This document shows, piece by piece, positions 1-6,462 of a DNA stretch of 64,000 nt (its first letter is position 1; the number at the start of each line of letters is the position of its first letter). The DNA lies in the NCBI RefSeq assembly GCF_900215435.1, contig NZ_OCMY01000001.1, positions 3,906,001-3,970,000 of the forward strand, in the 5' to 3' direction. A model generated the notes under the pieces. It was given only the letters and a program-made list of their open reading frames with translations. It made no database searches and was not told the DNA's origin. The translations under genes and the position numbers were made by a program. The DNA comes from Candidatus Pantoea floridensis (GTDB taxonomy: Bacteria > Pseudomonadota > Gammaproteobacteria > Enterobacterales > Enterobacteriaceae).

Positions 1-299
1 GTGGCTTTCATCACATACAGCGGCAGTTTGTCGTTGGCAACTTCGTTGACCGGGACGCATGGCAAGCATTGGATTTGCGCAAGTAAGCCATCAATGAGCG
101 TCGCGTCTTCGGTGGCATCGGTAAGCGTCAGAACTTCATGTACTGTCAGCTGATGTGGCTGATCCGGGTTGAGCTTGTTACGTAGTGTTTGGGCGCGCAT
201 TCCAGATTGCTTAGCGACGTCTTCCATGTTGTGTGATAAAGCGAATTTACGGCAGGCATCGTCATAATGCGCATGGGTAGAAACCTTGAAATCAAACAT
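1..299 (-). CDS. Phage regulatory protein CII-like (CP76 family), 3' end cut by window edge
   Basis: The minus strand is open from an ATG at 299 to the window edge, giving at least 99 residues. It begins MFDFKVSTHAHYDDACRKFA and later reads QIQCLPCVPVNEV, which matches my memory of the CII/CP76 family of P2- and 186-like phages. These proteins switch on the lysogenic repressor after infection. It follows the cox-like gene by 31 bp on the same strand, so the two form the start of the leftward early operon. Replication genes would be expected beyond the window. The C-terminus is not visible, so it cannot be judged whether the gene is intact. Confidence 0.75.
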   Translation of the reverse strand, partial: MFDFKVSTHAHYDDACRKFALSHNMEDVAKQSGMRAQTLRNKLNPDQPHQLTVHEVLTLTDATEDATLIDGLLAQIQCLPCVPVNEVANDKLPLYVMKA

Positions 300-330
300 G
301 TGCAAATAGCCCTCAGCTTGCAAAATCAAG

Positions 331-732
331 TTATGGTTTGATGTAGCGACATTTGATTGCCTGTTGACGATTCTTTTCGCGCCAGGCAGCAACATTGATA
401 AGCGGATTGCCATGTTTGGTCATGGTGGTTTCTACCACTTCGCCTGTCTTACGATTGGTGCGGTTCTGCGTATAGGTGAAAGATGGGGTAGGGGCGAGCA
501 GCACAACTCCGTTAGCAATCCATTTCTCCAGCACAGACAGGCTGATGCGGTTAGCAGATGCGAAGTCTTGCTTAGACATAGTTGGTGAAGTCGCGAGCGT
601 AACAGCCTTGTTCACGGCGTCGTTAACCGCTTCGCTGATGGCAGGCATTAAAATCGCAGCGACATTGGCAATAAAATCTTGAGATTGCACTAAGTCAAAT
701 GCGTTCTGGCTGTTTGCATTTTCAGTATGCAT
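331..732 (-). CDS. Cox/Apl-like phage regulator (excisionase/repressor of lysogeny)
   Basis: A 133-residue ORF diverges from the CI repressor and lies directly upstream of the CII-like gene, the position of cox in P2 and apl in 186. The N-terminal third is a helical leader. Residues about 53-75 (MSKQDFASANRISLSVLEKW) look like a winged-helix DNA-reading segment, and the C-terminal part is basic (RKTGEVVETT, then AAWREKNRQQ). A good ribosome site, GAGGAG, precedes the ATG. P2 Cox is shorter at 91 residues, so the assignment rests on position and general character more than on close similarity. Its expected role is repression of the lysogenic promoter and help with excision. Confidence 0.6.
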   Translation of the reverse strand: MHTENANSQNAFDLVQSQDFIANVAAILMPAISEAVNDAVNKAVTLATSPTMSKQDFASANRISLSVLEKWIANGVVLLAPTPSFTYTQNRTNRKTGEVVETTMTKHGNPLINVAAWREKNRQQAIKCRYIKP

Positions 733-750
733 AACGCAATATCTCCTCGT

Positions 751-811
751 AATCGTTTTGTTCTACGGTGTTTCATGTGGTGTGAATGCACTTTAGATCG
801 TAAAAACGATT
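751..811. promoter_or_regulatory. Divergent phage promoter region with ATCGT-type operator repeats
   Basis: The 115 bp between the cox-like gene and cI contain a 5-bp inverted repeat with an AAAA spacer (ATCGT at 797-801, ACGAT at 806-810). The element AATCGTTTT at 751-759 is mirrored by AAAACGATT at 803-811. Repeats in the divergent control region of a P2/186-type switch are the expected binding sites for CI and the Cox/Apl protein. Which protein binds which repeat is not determined here. Confidence 0.45.
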
Positions 812-847
812 TGGTAAATGATTATTTATCACTAATCGGTGTTTTTT

Positions 848-1702
848 ATGATTGAAGAGAAGGGCGGAAGTGCTCAGATTCTCGAAAGATTGATGTCATC
901 TTACGGCGTCAACACTCAGAAAGACTTAGCAGCAGCACTGGATATTCCAGCAAACAACATCAGTGGCTGGACACAAAGAGACAGCGTTCCGGGCAACGCC
1001 ATCATAAAGTGCGCGATTGATACTGGTGCTGATTTGCAGTGGTTGGTGTACGGGAAACTTGCAAATGCAAACTATGGAACATCAACTGAACGGCCATCGG
1101 GGCAGGTGCTCTATTCTGAGGTTATGGCTAATGGCGGTAGGCCTGTATTGCGCCGTATTCTTGATGCTTATGGCTTCAGCATGCAAAAGCAGCTTTGCGA
1201 GCTTTTAGATATTTCATCAGGTACGGTCAGCACTTGGGTGCGTCGGAATTATTTTCCTGGTGATGTAGTTGTAACTTGTGCGCTTGATACGGGTGTTTCG
1301 TTAGAGTGGTTGGCTACGGGCAAAAGTAAGCCGTTCCGTAATGACTCAAACATTTTGTCTGAACATTCTCTTATTAGAAAAATTCCTAAAAGAAAGTTGT
1401 CTGCCGGAAAACTTACAGATGATGGATTCTATTATTTCGATAAATATTTCCTTTCGAATGAGATAATAGATCCGGTTTTCATCGAGTCAGCTTCTAAATC
1501 TTGGTTTGTAGATTTGGGGCGTAAAAATATTAGTAACGGAAGGTGGGTTATTGATATTGACGGTGATTTAGATGTTTACGATATCGCTAGAGTTCCGGGG
1601 AATAAAATTAACATTGTTGGCAAATCATCGAATTTTGAATGCAATGTTAGTGAAGTAACTCCTCTTGGGGTAGTTGTACAAACATTAGAAAATAATATTT
1701 AG
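848..1702 (+). CDS. 186-type CI repressor with tandem duplicated helix-turn-helix domain
   Basis: The 284-residue product has two copies of the phage CI helix-turn-helix domain. Each has the layout of a helix, DNA-reading helix and the cysteine-containing C(A)I/LDTG motif followed by LxWLxxGK. Copy 1 is about residues 7-70 and copy 2 about 97-159. The C-terminal part, about 187-284, resembles the oligomerisation domain of the 186 CI repressor (SNGRWVIDIDGDLDVYDIAR; KINIVG; FECNVSEV). The 186 repressor is about 190 residues with one helix-turn-helix, so this protein carries an extra DNA-binding unit. It should keep the prophage silent by repressing the divergent cox-like operon. An ATG at 848 is chosen; a GTG at 839 in the same frame is an alternative, and neither has a strong ribosome site, so the message may be leaderless. 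Confidence 0.85.
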   Translation: MIEEKGGSAQILERLMSSYGVNTQKDLAAALDIPANNISGWTQRDSVPGNAIIKCAIDTGADLQWLVYGKLANANYGTSTERPSGQVLYSEVMANGGRPVLRRILDAYGFSMQKQLCELLDISSGTVSTWVRRNYFPGDVVVTCALDTGVSLEWLATGKSKPFRNDSNILSEHSLIRKIPKRKLSAGKLTDDGFYYFDKYFLSNEIIDPVFIESASKSWFVDLGRKNISNGRWVIDIDGDLDVYDIARVPGNKINIVGKSSNFECNVSEVTPLGVVVQTLENNI

Positions 1703-1718
1703 ATATAAGGATATAGTA

Positions 1719-2198
1719 ATGAAGAAGGTATTGAAGTGGATACTTTACATTTTTGTTGGGTTGATGGTAATTGGATACTTCGCGGGTAAGAATGAAGACG
1801 GCAACACTTCATCAAGTTCTACGCAATCTAGTCAATCAGCATCGGTTGCAGAGGCGACGCCAGTTAAGGCAAGCCCTCCGCAAAAACCTGTATATCAGAC
1901 TACAGCTCGTAAATTATTTAATGACTACGAAGAAAATGAAGTGGCAGTTGATGAACAGTTGAAAGGTAAAATTGTTGCCATGACCGGTGTTGTACAATCG
2001 ATCGACAAAGATTTTACAGATTCAATTATTATTAGTTTGAAGACTGATAATGAATTTATGCCCGCGCGGCTTGAAATGAAGGACTCGCAAAAGGCTGCTG
2101 CAATAGCTTTGAAAAAAGGCAAGCAGGTTGTGATTGTGTGTGAAAAAATGTCTCGCATCATTGGAGCACCATCAGGTCGCAACTGTACATTCAACTAA
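1719..2198 (+). CDS. Membrane-anchored OB-fold protein (tRNA_anti-like), prophage cargo
   Basis: The 159-residue protein has an N-terminal membrane segment at about residues 6-23 (WILYIFVGLMVIGYFAG). A Ser/Ala/Pro-rich linker of about 35 residues follows, then a compact domain starting near TARKLFNDYEENEVAVDEQL. That domain, with a GKIVAMTGVVQSIDKDF strand pattern and two late cysteines, resembles the small OB-fold family Pfam calls tRNA_anti-like. Proteins of this kind occur in phage and bacterial envelopes, but their function is not established. The gene sits 16 bp after cI on the same strand, so it is probably expressed in the lysogen. It ends at a strong terminator. An envelope role such as superinfection exclusion is a guess from position. 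Confidence 0.7.
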   Translation: MKKVLKWILYIFVGLMVIGYFAGKNEDGNTSSSSTQSSQSASVAEATPVKASPPQKPVYQTTARKLFNDYEENEVAVDEQLKGKIVAMTGVVQSIDKDFTDSIIISLKTDNEFMPARLEMKDSQKAAAIALKKGKQVVIVCEKMSRIIGAPSGRNCTFN

Positions 2199-2205
2199 TT
2201 GAAAA

Positions 2206-2243
2206 GGTGCTAATTATTCTTGAGTTTAATTAGCACCTTTTTT
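2206..2243 (+). terminator. Rho-independent terminator after the OB-fold gene
   Basis: A perfect 11-bp stem (GGTGCTAATTA at 2206-2216 with TAATTAGCACC at 2227-2237) is followed by six T residues. It closes the cI-OB-fold transcript and separates it from the next gene. Confidence 0.9.
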
Positions 2244-2286
2244 ACTTTTTATTTTTGATGCGTAATATAAATGACATGGAGCAGTC

Positions 2287-3093
2287 ATGCCCAATAATAG
2301 CGGATTTAAAAGAGCCTTGACTAAGATTATTGAACTTTATAAAAGGCTCGATATTCGACAAAAGCTATATCTTAACTTCATTATAATTATAATGTCCTTT
2401 GCAATTGGCTGCATTTTCTTTAGTGCTGAAAAAAGGAAGGTGTATTTTATTCTTGTTGTTATTTATTGGAGTGTGGTTGTAGTATTCGAATCCGTAAGTA
2501 TATATAAAAAAATATATGCGTACACGGTTGGCAAGGTGTTGTTATTAATTGGATTTACTCTGTGCACAAATGTTTCTTTGTCTATTGCCGGCGTCATAAT
2601 AAACGATATAACAACAGTGGCTCCCTCAAATTTTCCTCATTCATTGATATTAATATCGATAGCGATCATACCATTAATGACTGCAGCTATAATGCTGGTC
2701 ATATATACTGCGATATTTATAACGTTACCTATATGGGGTTTCATACTTTTTGTTTATGATAATAATTTGAAGAAGATACTTTTCCCCGGTTATGAACCTC
2801 AAGATGGAAGTTTTTTATATAAAACGACTAAATTTATTCAGGTATTGTCACTTGGCATCTATTGCGTCTTTTTTTATTCATTCTTTCATAGCATACTTGA
2901 CGATTATACTAAATTTTTGTACGCGAAGTCACAGTCATTTATTTACACTTTCGAGATGTATGGAAAATCACCATGTGTTGGTCTACCTCCCGGTAAAGTA
3001 GCATTTATAAATGATGAACATGTTTTGATTGCGCAAAACGAAAATGAAAGAATTAATTTCATCACTCGCGAATGTGTGTATAAACACAATTAG
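2287..3093 (+). CDS. Unrecognised polytopic membrane protein, prophage cargo
   Basis: The 268-residue protein matches no family I recognise. It shows about six hydrophobic segments, at roughly residues 27-47, 52-70, 82-105, 118-135, 137-155 and 187-205, then a soluble tail of about 60 residues with two cysteines. The coding sequence is very AT-rich compared with the host genes, a sign of foreign origin. It lies after a strong terminator, and TTTACT and TAATAT spaced by 16 bp upstream (about 2240-2267) could be its own promoter. GGAG precedes the ATG. Being an accessory gene downstream of cI in a P2-like prophage, it may protect the lysogen or alter its envelope; that is inference only. Confidence 0.65.
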   Translation: MPNNSGFKRALTKIIELYKRLDIRQKLYLNFIIIIMSFAIGCIFFSAEKRKVYFILVVIYWSVVVVFESVSIYKKIYAYTVGKVLLLIGFTLCTNVSLSIAGVIINDITTVAPSNFPHSLILISIAIIPLMTAAIMLVIYTAIFITLPIWGFILFVYDNNLKKILFPGYEPQDGSFLYKTTKFIQVLSLGIYCVFFYSFFHSILDDYTKFLYAKSQSFIYTFEMYGKSPCVGLPPGKVAFINDEHVLIAQNENERINFITRECVYKHN

Positions 3094-3461
3094 TGCTTTT
3101 TTGTAAAAGCTACGGCGCATCATTGATAGACGCTGTAGCCACTTCGTCGCCAACATCACCGTTAAACTATTGATAAATAAGTCATTGTATAGTATTCGGT
3201 CTTTTTTTGTGCATTTGATTTATAACGATAAAAACAAAATGTCCGAATATCTGATATCCGGTCTAAACCCTCACGTAACCTAGGCCACATGAGGGTTTCC
3301 ACACTCACTTCTTCGCTAATTTTTTATTTCATCGCCCCACAAGATCCGACAGATGATCAGTGCTTATGGTTTTGACTTTTGTTAACCATTTGCCTGATGC
3401 GCTAGGCTTACCTTCAAACAGCCTTCTACACTTAAATCTCAGAGCAACATAAGGAGGGGAT
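3094..3461. other. Prophage-host junction region without a long ORF
   Basis: About 370 bp hold no convincing gene on either strand. Visible structures are an imperfect hairpin at 3110-3140 just after the membrane gene, a near-perfect palindrome at 3243-3261 (CCGAATATC, T, GATATCCGG) and a 9-bp stem AAACCCTCA/TGAGGGTTT at 3265-3298. The prophage boundary must lie in this region or shortly after, but no duplicated core or integrase gene marks it. The 3' part holds the promoter of the small acidic gene. Confidence 0.5.
3426..3433 (+). promoter_or_regulatory. Sigma-S-like -10 element of the small acidic gene
   Basis: CTACACTT at 3426-3433 has the C at -13 and the CTAYACT core typical of RpoS-dependent promoters. 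It lies about 28 bp before the ATG at 3462, leaving room for a short leader with a strong ribosome site. No good -35 at the right spacing is evident, which is usual for this class. Confidence 0.45.
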
Positions 3462-3581
3462 ATGTCTGACCGACCGATTGAAGCTGATGAGCTTGACGAT
3501 GATTCTAAGGCTAAACAAGATGAGCACGACAAGGACGACGAGAGCTTAGCCCCTGAGTCAGGAGATAAGCAGCCTGATTGA
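3462..3581 (+). CDS. Small highly acidic 39-residue protein
   Basis: The ORF encodes 39 residues, of which about 17 are Asp or Glu and only a few are Lys or Arg (MSDRPIEADELDDDSKAKQD and a similar tail). A near-ideal ribosome site, AAGGAGGGG at 3451-3459, stands just ahead of the ATG. A promoter-like element precedes it and a clean terminator follows the stop within 5 bp, so this is a complete self-contained transcription unit. No membrane segment or known motif is present; the chain is expected to be disordered. I do not recognise the family. It lies between the prophage and the csp gene and may belong to either. Confidence 0.65.
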   Translation: MSDRPIEADELDDDSKAKQDEHDKDDESLAPESGDKQPD

Positions 3582-3585
3582 CAAT

Positions 3586-3611
3586 AAAACCCACCTCTCG
3601 GTGGGTTTTAT
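3586..3611. terminator. Terminator after the small acidic gene
   Basis: A 10-bp stem AAAACCCACC/GGTGGGTTTT with a 4-base loop has A and T tracts on both sides, so it can stop transcription from either direction. Confidence 0.9.
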
Positions 3612-4032
3612 CACTTGAAGGTGCCGTCAATCCACGCAGAGTAAGCCGTAACCGGTATCCGTTTTAGTAAACTTATTTAATATCTTGGATAGCTAGCGGG
3701 CTCAATGAACGAATATTTCGCTAGATGTATTCGCCTGTTGAGCGGGGAAGCATTTGAATTCATTTTTCCGCACAAAATTTGCATGCAAAACGTAGCCGCT
3801 TTTTTGCTTTAAGCAGAAAAATAAAAAATATTTTCGCTTGCTTGTGCTGAGGATACATGCGTTAATGCTTCGTCGGTCTGAATAGCAGACAGTTAGAAGG
3901 TTAGTTCCCATTGTATTTCTCATCCCAGTTAGTGCCGCTTCAAGCCCTTTCTCTTGAGTCTTATCCTAAGTTCTGATTCGTATCTGCAACTCGGCCCTTA
4001 ACGCCAATAGGCTCATTTAAAAGGTAAAAATT
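3612..4032 (+). other. Long leader and promoter region of the CspA-family gene
   Basis: About 420 bp without a credible ORF lie ahead of the csp start codon. CspA-type mRNAs usually have a long structured 5' leader that acts as a cold sensor, and this stretch has the right length and place. I could not assign a cold box or a clear promoter. AAAGG sits 8-12 bases before the ATG as ribosome site. Confidence 0.45.
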
Positions 4033-4245
4033 ATGTCTAATAAAATTCTTGGAACGGTAAAATGGTTCAACTCTGAAAAAGGCTTCGGCTTTATTTCTCC
4101 TGAAAATGGCAGCAAGGACGTTTTCGTCCACTTCTCAGCCATCCAGGGTACTGATTATCGCTCACTTGATGAAGGTCAGCGTGTTGAGTTTTCAGTTGAA
4201 GATGGTCCAAAAGGCCCGTCAGCAACAAACGTATTAGGTCTGTAA
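4033..4245 (+). CDS. CspA-family cold shock protein
   Basis: The 70-residue protein is a single cold-shock domain. The two RNA-binding motifs are plain: [12 protein letters not shown] (RNP1-like) and [10 protein letters not shown] (RNP2-like), giving a five-strand beta barrel that binds single-stranded RNA and DNA and melts mRNA structure in the cold. It resembles cspC at 21159 but differs at many positions (for example [10 protein letters not shown] in place of [10 protein letters not shown]). The long leader and the YmcF-like ORF immediately downstream suggest a cold-inducible member like cspG or cspI, not constitutive cspC/E. The exact paralogue cannot be named from the sequence alone. Confidence 0.92.
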   Translation: MSNKILGTVKWFNSEKGFGFISPENGSKDVFVHFSAIQGTDYRSLDEGQRVEFSVEDGPKGPSATNVLGL

Positions 4246-4391
4246 TTATTCGCATTTATCATCGTTTAAGATGTCCGCATTGCCAGGGTTCACAATATCG
4301 CACCTCAGCGTTCGATATTACTAAAATGAATCCCCATGGTGCTAAATGCATTTTCTGCAAATCATCAATGATTGTGTTGAAAGCTGCATAA
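4245..4391 (+). CDS. YmcF/YnfQ-like small zinc-ribbon cold-shock protein, apparent ATT start
   Basis: The frame entered at the csp stop codon encodes about 48 residues with two CxxC pairs (CPHC and CIFC). Its core, GSQYRTSAFDITKMNPHGAK, matches what I remember of E. coli YmcF and YnfQ, cold-induced small proteins encoded just after cspG and cspI. No ATG or GTG opens the conserved part. ATT codons at 4245, 4248 and 4254 are in frame, and AGG at 4236-4238 is a possible ribosome site for the first two. A near-cognate ATT start was reported for E. coli YmcF, as I recall. The first ATT overlaps the csp stop codon by one base, so coupled translation is likely. The four cysteines suggest zinc binding. 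Confidence 0.75.
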   Translation: MIRIYHRLRCPHCQGSQYRTSAFDITKMNPHGAKCIFCKSSMIVLKAA

Positions 4392-4456
4392 TAACGGATA
4401 TTCTCCCCTGACTTTTAGTAGGGGTTATCAGGTGATTGCCTGATACCAGCATCACT

Positions 4457-4482
4457 AGCACTGCTTAGGCAGTGCTTTTTTT
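4457..4482 (+). terminator. Terminator of the csp-ymcF-like unit
   Basis: GCACTGC (4458-4464) pairs with GCAGTGC (4469-4475) across a TTAG loop and is followed by a run of T. Two weaker stems (CCCCT/AGGGG at about 4405-4424 and ATCAGG/CCTGAT at about 4428-4444) come first. Confidence 0.85.
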
Positions 4483-4721
4483 ATGTAAAAAATCCCCGTT
4501 TATGAACCAATCCCCGCGTCGTCTTTGGCATAATTGCGCACTGTTTAGCCTGACCATTACGGTTAGCAGCGAAAGTTGGATGCTAGCGCATGGTCACACA
4601 ATTATCGACATTAGTGATATTGGCAGCATGAACAGTGCGGGCAAATAGCTGCAGTCAACAGGTGTGAAAAATGGTATAACGTTGGCGCATCCGTTTTATG
4701 GTCGGCTAATAAGGATCTTTC

Positions 4722-4889
4722 ATGGCAAACACACAATATCTTCTCTGGGTAATGATTGGCACATTAACTTTGCTTTGCATCTTTATTGGTGTCGTTGTTG
4801 GTCGGGCAAAAACGCCGCGTATCGGCGTAATGACATTCTCAGGTTTATTAGCCTTCTTCCTGCTGGCTATTTTCTTTATCACCCGTTAA
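4722..4889 (+). CDS. Small two-helix membrane protein, unrecognised
   Basis: A 55-residue ORF starts at an ATG six bases after a clear ribosome site, AAGGA at 4711-4715. It has two hydrophobic stretches, about residues 7-26 (LLWVMIGTLTLLCIFIGVVV) and 37-53 (MTFSGLLAFFLLAIFFI), joined by a short basic turn (GRAKTPRIG). That is the pattern of a helical hairpin in the inner membrane with the loop in the cytoplasm. I do not recognise the family. It stands alone between the csp terminator and the convergent 93-residue gene. Confidence 0.65.
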   Translation: MANTQYLLWVMIGTLTLLCIFIGVVVGRAKTPRIGVMTFSGLLAFFLLAIFFITR

Positions 4890-4937
4890 CGCGGTAGCCG
4901 CTATTTGCCACACTTAGCGTGTGGCAATTGACCTCAG

Positions 4938-5219
4938 TTATGAGGTGGAAGAGTGCAGAGTGGCGCGGTGTTGCGCAATAAGTTGGTCTGCCAGATAACG
5001 GTCAGATTCATGCTGCGATATATAATATTCATACGGATCCTTTACACCTAAACTTTCGATATAATCAAGGTGCGCTTGTTTTATTTCCCGATTGATATAT
5101 TGAACAACTTCCAGACCTAACTCATCGGCGTAAACAGGGGCTTTACTTTTTATCGTACGGATCAAATCCGCGTTATTTTGCATAAAGGCTTCCAGGTCGA
5201 TCTTATAATAATCTTTCAT
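4938..5219 (-). CDS. Conserved-looking 93-residue hypothetical protein with Fur-like box upstream
   Basis: The ORF is taken from the ATG at 5219 (MKDYYKIDLEAFMQNNADLI), preceded by AAGGAGTGA; the longer frame to 5261 has no ribosome site. The product is soluble, mostly helical by composition, with alternating charged and aromatic residues and no cysteine. No known domain is recognised. A sequence close to the Fur consensus lies about 100 bp upstream on the promoter side, so iron-dependent control is possible. No neighbour suggests a function. Confidence 0.6.
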   Translation of the reverse strand: MKDYYKIDLEAFMQNNADLIRTIKSKAPVYADELGLEVVQYINREIKQAHLDYIESLGVKDPYEYYISQHESDRYLADQLIAQHRATLHSSTS

Positions 5220-5321
5220 TGGCTCACTCCTTAAGAAATTACCGTCCCGAAAGTCTAGCAAAGGCCATAAAAATGATGTGGCTGAAGATGCCTGTTAGTG
5301 CATCTAACAAAACACAAAGAT

Positions 5322-5340
5322 GATAATGATAGTTGATATC
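5322..5340. promoter_or_regulatory. Putative Fur box
   Basis: GATAATGATAGTTGATATC agrees with the classical 19-bp Fur consensus GATAATGATAATCATTATC at 15 of 19 positions. It lies in the 256-bp gap upstream of the 93-residue gene and downstream of the methyltransferase gene, so it would act on the former. Confidence 0.45.
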
Positions 5341-5475
5341 ATTTAACTTGTTTGAATGCGTTTGAACACCTAAAGTAGCTGCCGTCCCTCACAGAGCTAA
5401 CGCCTTTAATGAGCGCCGGAGATAAGCGCCGGAAGGGATTTCAACGGGGCTGCAGGATGCAGCCACGGTTGAAGT

Positions 5476-6207
5476 TTAGCGAGGTTTTCGTGCTGCCAGT
5501 AAAAACATCATGGGACGATCGCGCTCTTCTGCCAGTGCGGGATTCTGTTGTAACTGCTCGTCGCTCGGCCCCCATTCATCAAGGTGAACGATTTCAAATC
5601 CTGCGCCAATCAGCGCATTAACCCAGGTCGCCAGTTTGCGGTGCTGTTTTTTTACGCCATCGGCAAACCAGTTGCTAATGCGTTCTCCTTCCTGCTGATA
5701 GTGGTTTACCGGCCAGCTGCGCTGCTGCTTGTCATCCAAAATCCATTGCTGTTGCGTTGGCGCGGTATAAATCGGGTGCTCACATGAAAACACCAACATT
5801 CCGTCCGGCGCTAATGCATTAAAAAGCGTGGCGAAAAGCGCATCAATGTTGATGAGGTAATGCAGGGCAAGTGAGCTATAGGCGAGATCGAAGGTTTCAC
5901 TGAGCTGCAGCGTTTCCAGATCGGCGCGCTGATAGCGAATGCCGTCTCCCTGCGTCATCTTCGCGGCTTTTTCCAGCATTTTCTCTGAAACATCCAGCCC
6001 CAGCACGTCACGCGCGCCTTGCTGTTGTGCATAGCGGCAAAACCAACCATAGCCGCAGCCTAAATCAAGAATGTGCTTATCAAGCAAATCGGGAAGTAAA
6101 GCGCGTAAGGCTGGCCATTCTGGCGCGCCGTCTAATCCGTGAACGGAACGGGGCAGAGTGGCATAACCGGCAAAAAAATCAGGATCGTCGTAAATATTCT
6201 GGCTCAT
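5476..6207 (-). CDS. Class I SAM-dependent methyltransferase
   Basis: The 243-residue protein has the usual Rossmann methyltransferase order. The SAM-binding loop is ILDLGCGYGWFCRYA at about residues 45-59, the acidic residue ending strand 2 is in VLGLDVSEKML, then come RADLETL and the catalytic-strand region FDLAYSSLALHYL. It matches the Methyltransf_11 group, which includes small-molecule and UbiE-like enzymes. The substrate cannot be told from sequence. It is transcribed alone on the minus strand; a hairpin at about 5450-5466 (GGCTGCA/TGCAGCC) lies just past its stop. Confidence 0.85.
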   Translation of the reverse strand: MSQNIYDDPDFFAGYATLPRSVHGLDGAPEWPALRALLPDLLDKHILDLGCGYGWFCRYAQQQGARDVLGLDVSEKMLEKAAKMTQGDGIRYQRADLETLQLSETFDLAYSSLALHYLINIDALFATLFNALAPDGMLVFSCEHPIYTAPTQQQWILDDKQQRSWPVNHYQQEGERISNWFADGVKKQHRKLATWVNALIGAGFEIVHLDEWGPSDEQLQQNPALAEERDRPMMFLLAARKPR

Positions 6208-6272
6208 AAAAGCTCCTTTATATGATGCGCAAAGGAGTTTAGGCGTTTGGGGACGAATGTAAAGTCAGGTAA

Positions 6273-6380
6273 CTATCCCACCAGTAACAAATGCACCAAA
6301 CGAGCGAGTGACTCCAGCAGCAGCAGGCTACCGATAAAGATGACAACTAATACACCAATGAATTGTTTACGGCCGCTCAT
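6273..6380 (-). CDS. 35-residue single-helix membrane peptide
   Basis: A short ORF on the minus strand reads MSGRKQFIGVLVVIFIGSLL and continues to residue 35. A basic N-terminus is followed by one hydrophobic helix at about residues 8-22, then a charged turn and a second hydrophobic patch. GGAGG lies seven bases before the ATG, an optimal ribosome site. These features fit the enterobacterial class of short inner-membrane peptides that modulate larger membrane proteins. I do not recognise it by name. It lies between the methyltransferase and divergent pphA. Confidence 0.6.
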   Translation of the reverse strand: MSGRKQFIGVLVVIFIGSLLLLESLARLVHLLLVG

Positions 6381-6462
6381 GCTGTTCCCTCCGCTGGCAA
6401 ACCTCATCGGACTATACTTTATTCTGGGTTCACTAAACTTCCATTCAACCGGGGAAGATTAC

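Noticed and set aside
3702..3923. 73-codon ORF on the minus strand in the csp leader
   Set aside because: It runs antisense through the untranslated leader, lacks a ribosome site and shows no domain features.
4502..4648. 48-codon ORF on the plus strand after the csp terminator
   Set aside because: It starts soon after the terminator, has no ribosome site, a mixed composition and no recognised motif. I could not support it as a gene.
6247..6462. N-terminal extension of the pphA frame
   Set aside because: The extension overlaps the antisense 35-residue peptide gene, is not similar to PphA and has no ribosome site; the ATG at 6463 fits the family.
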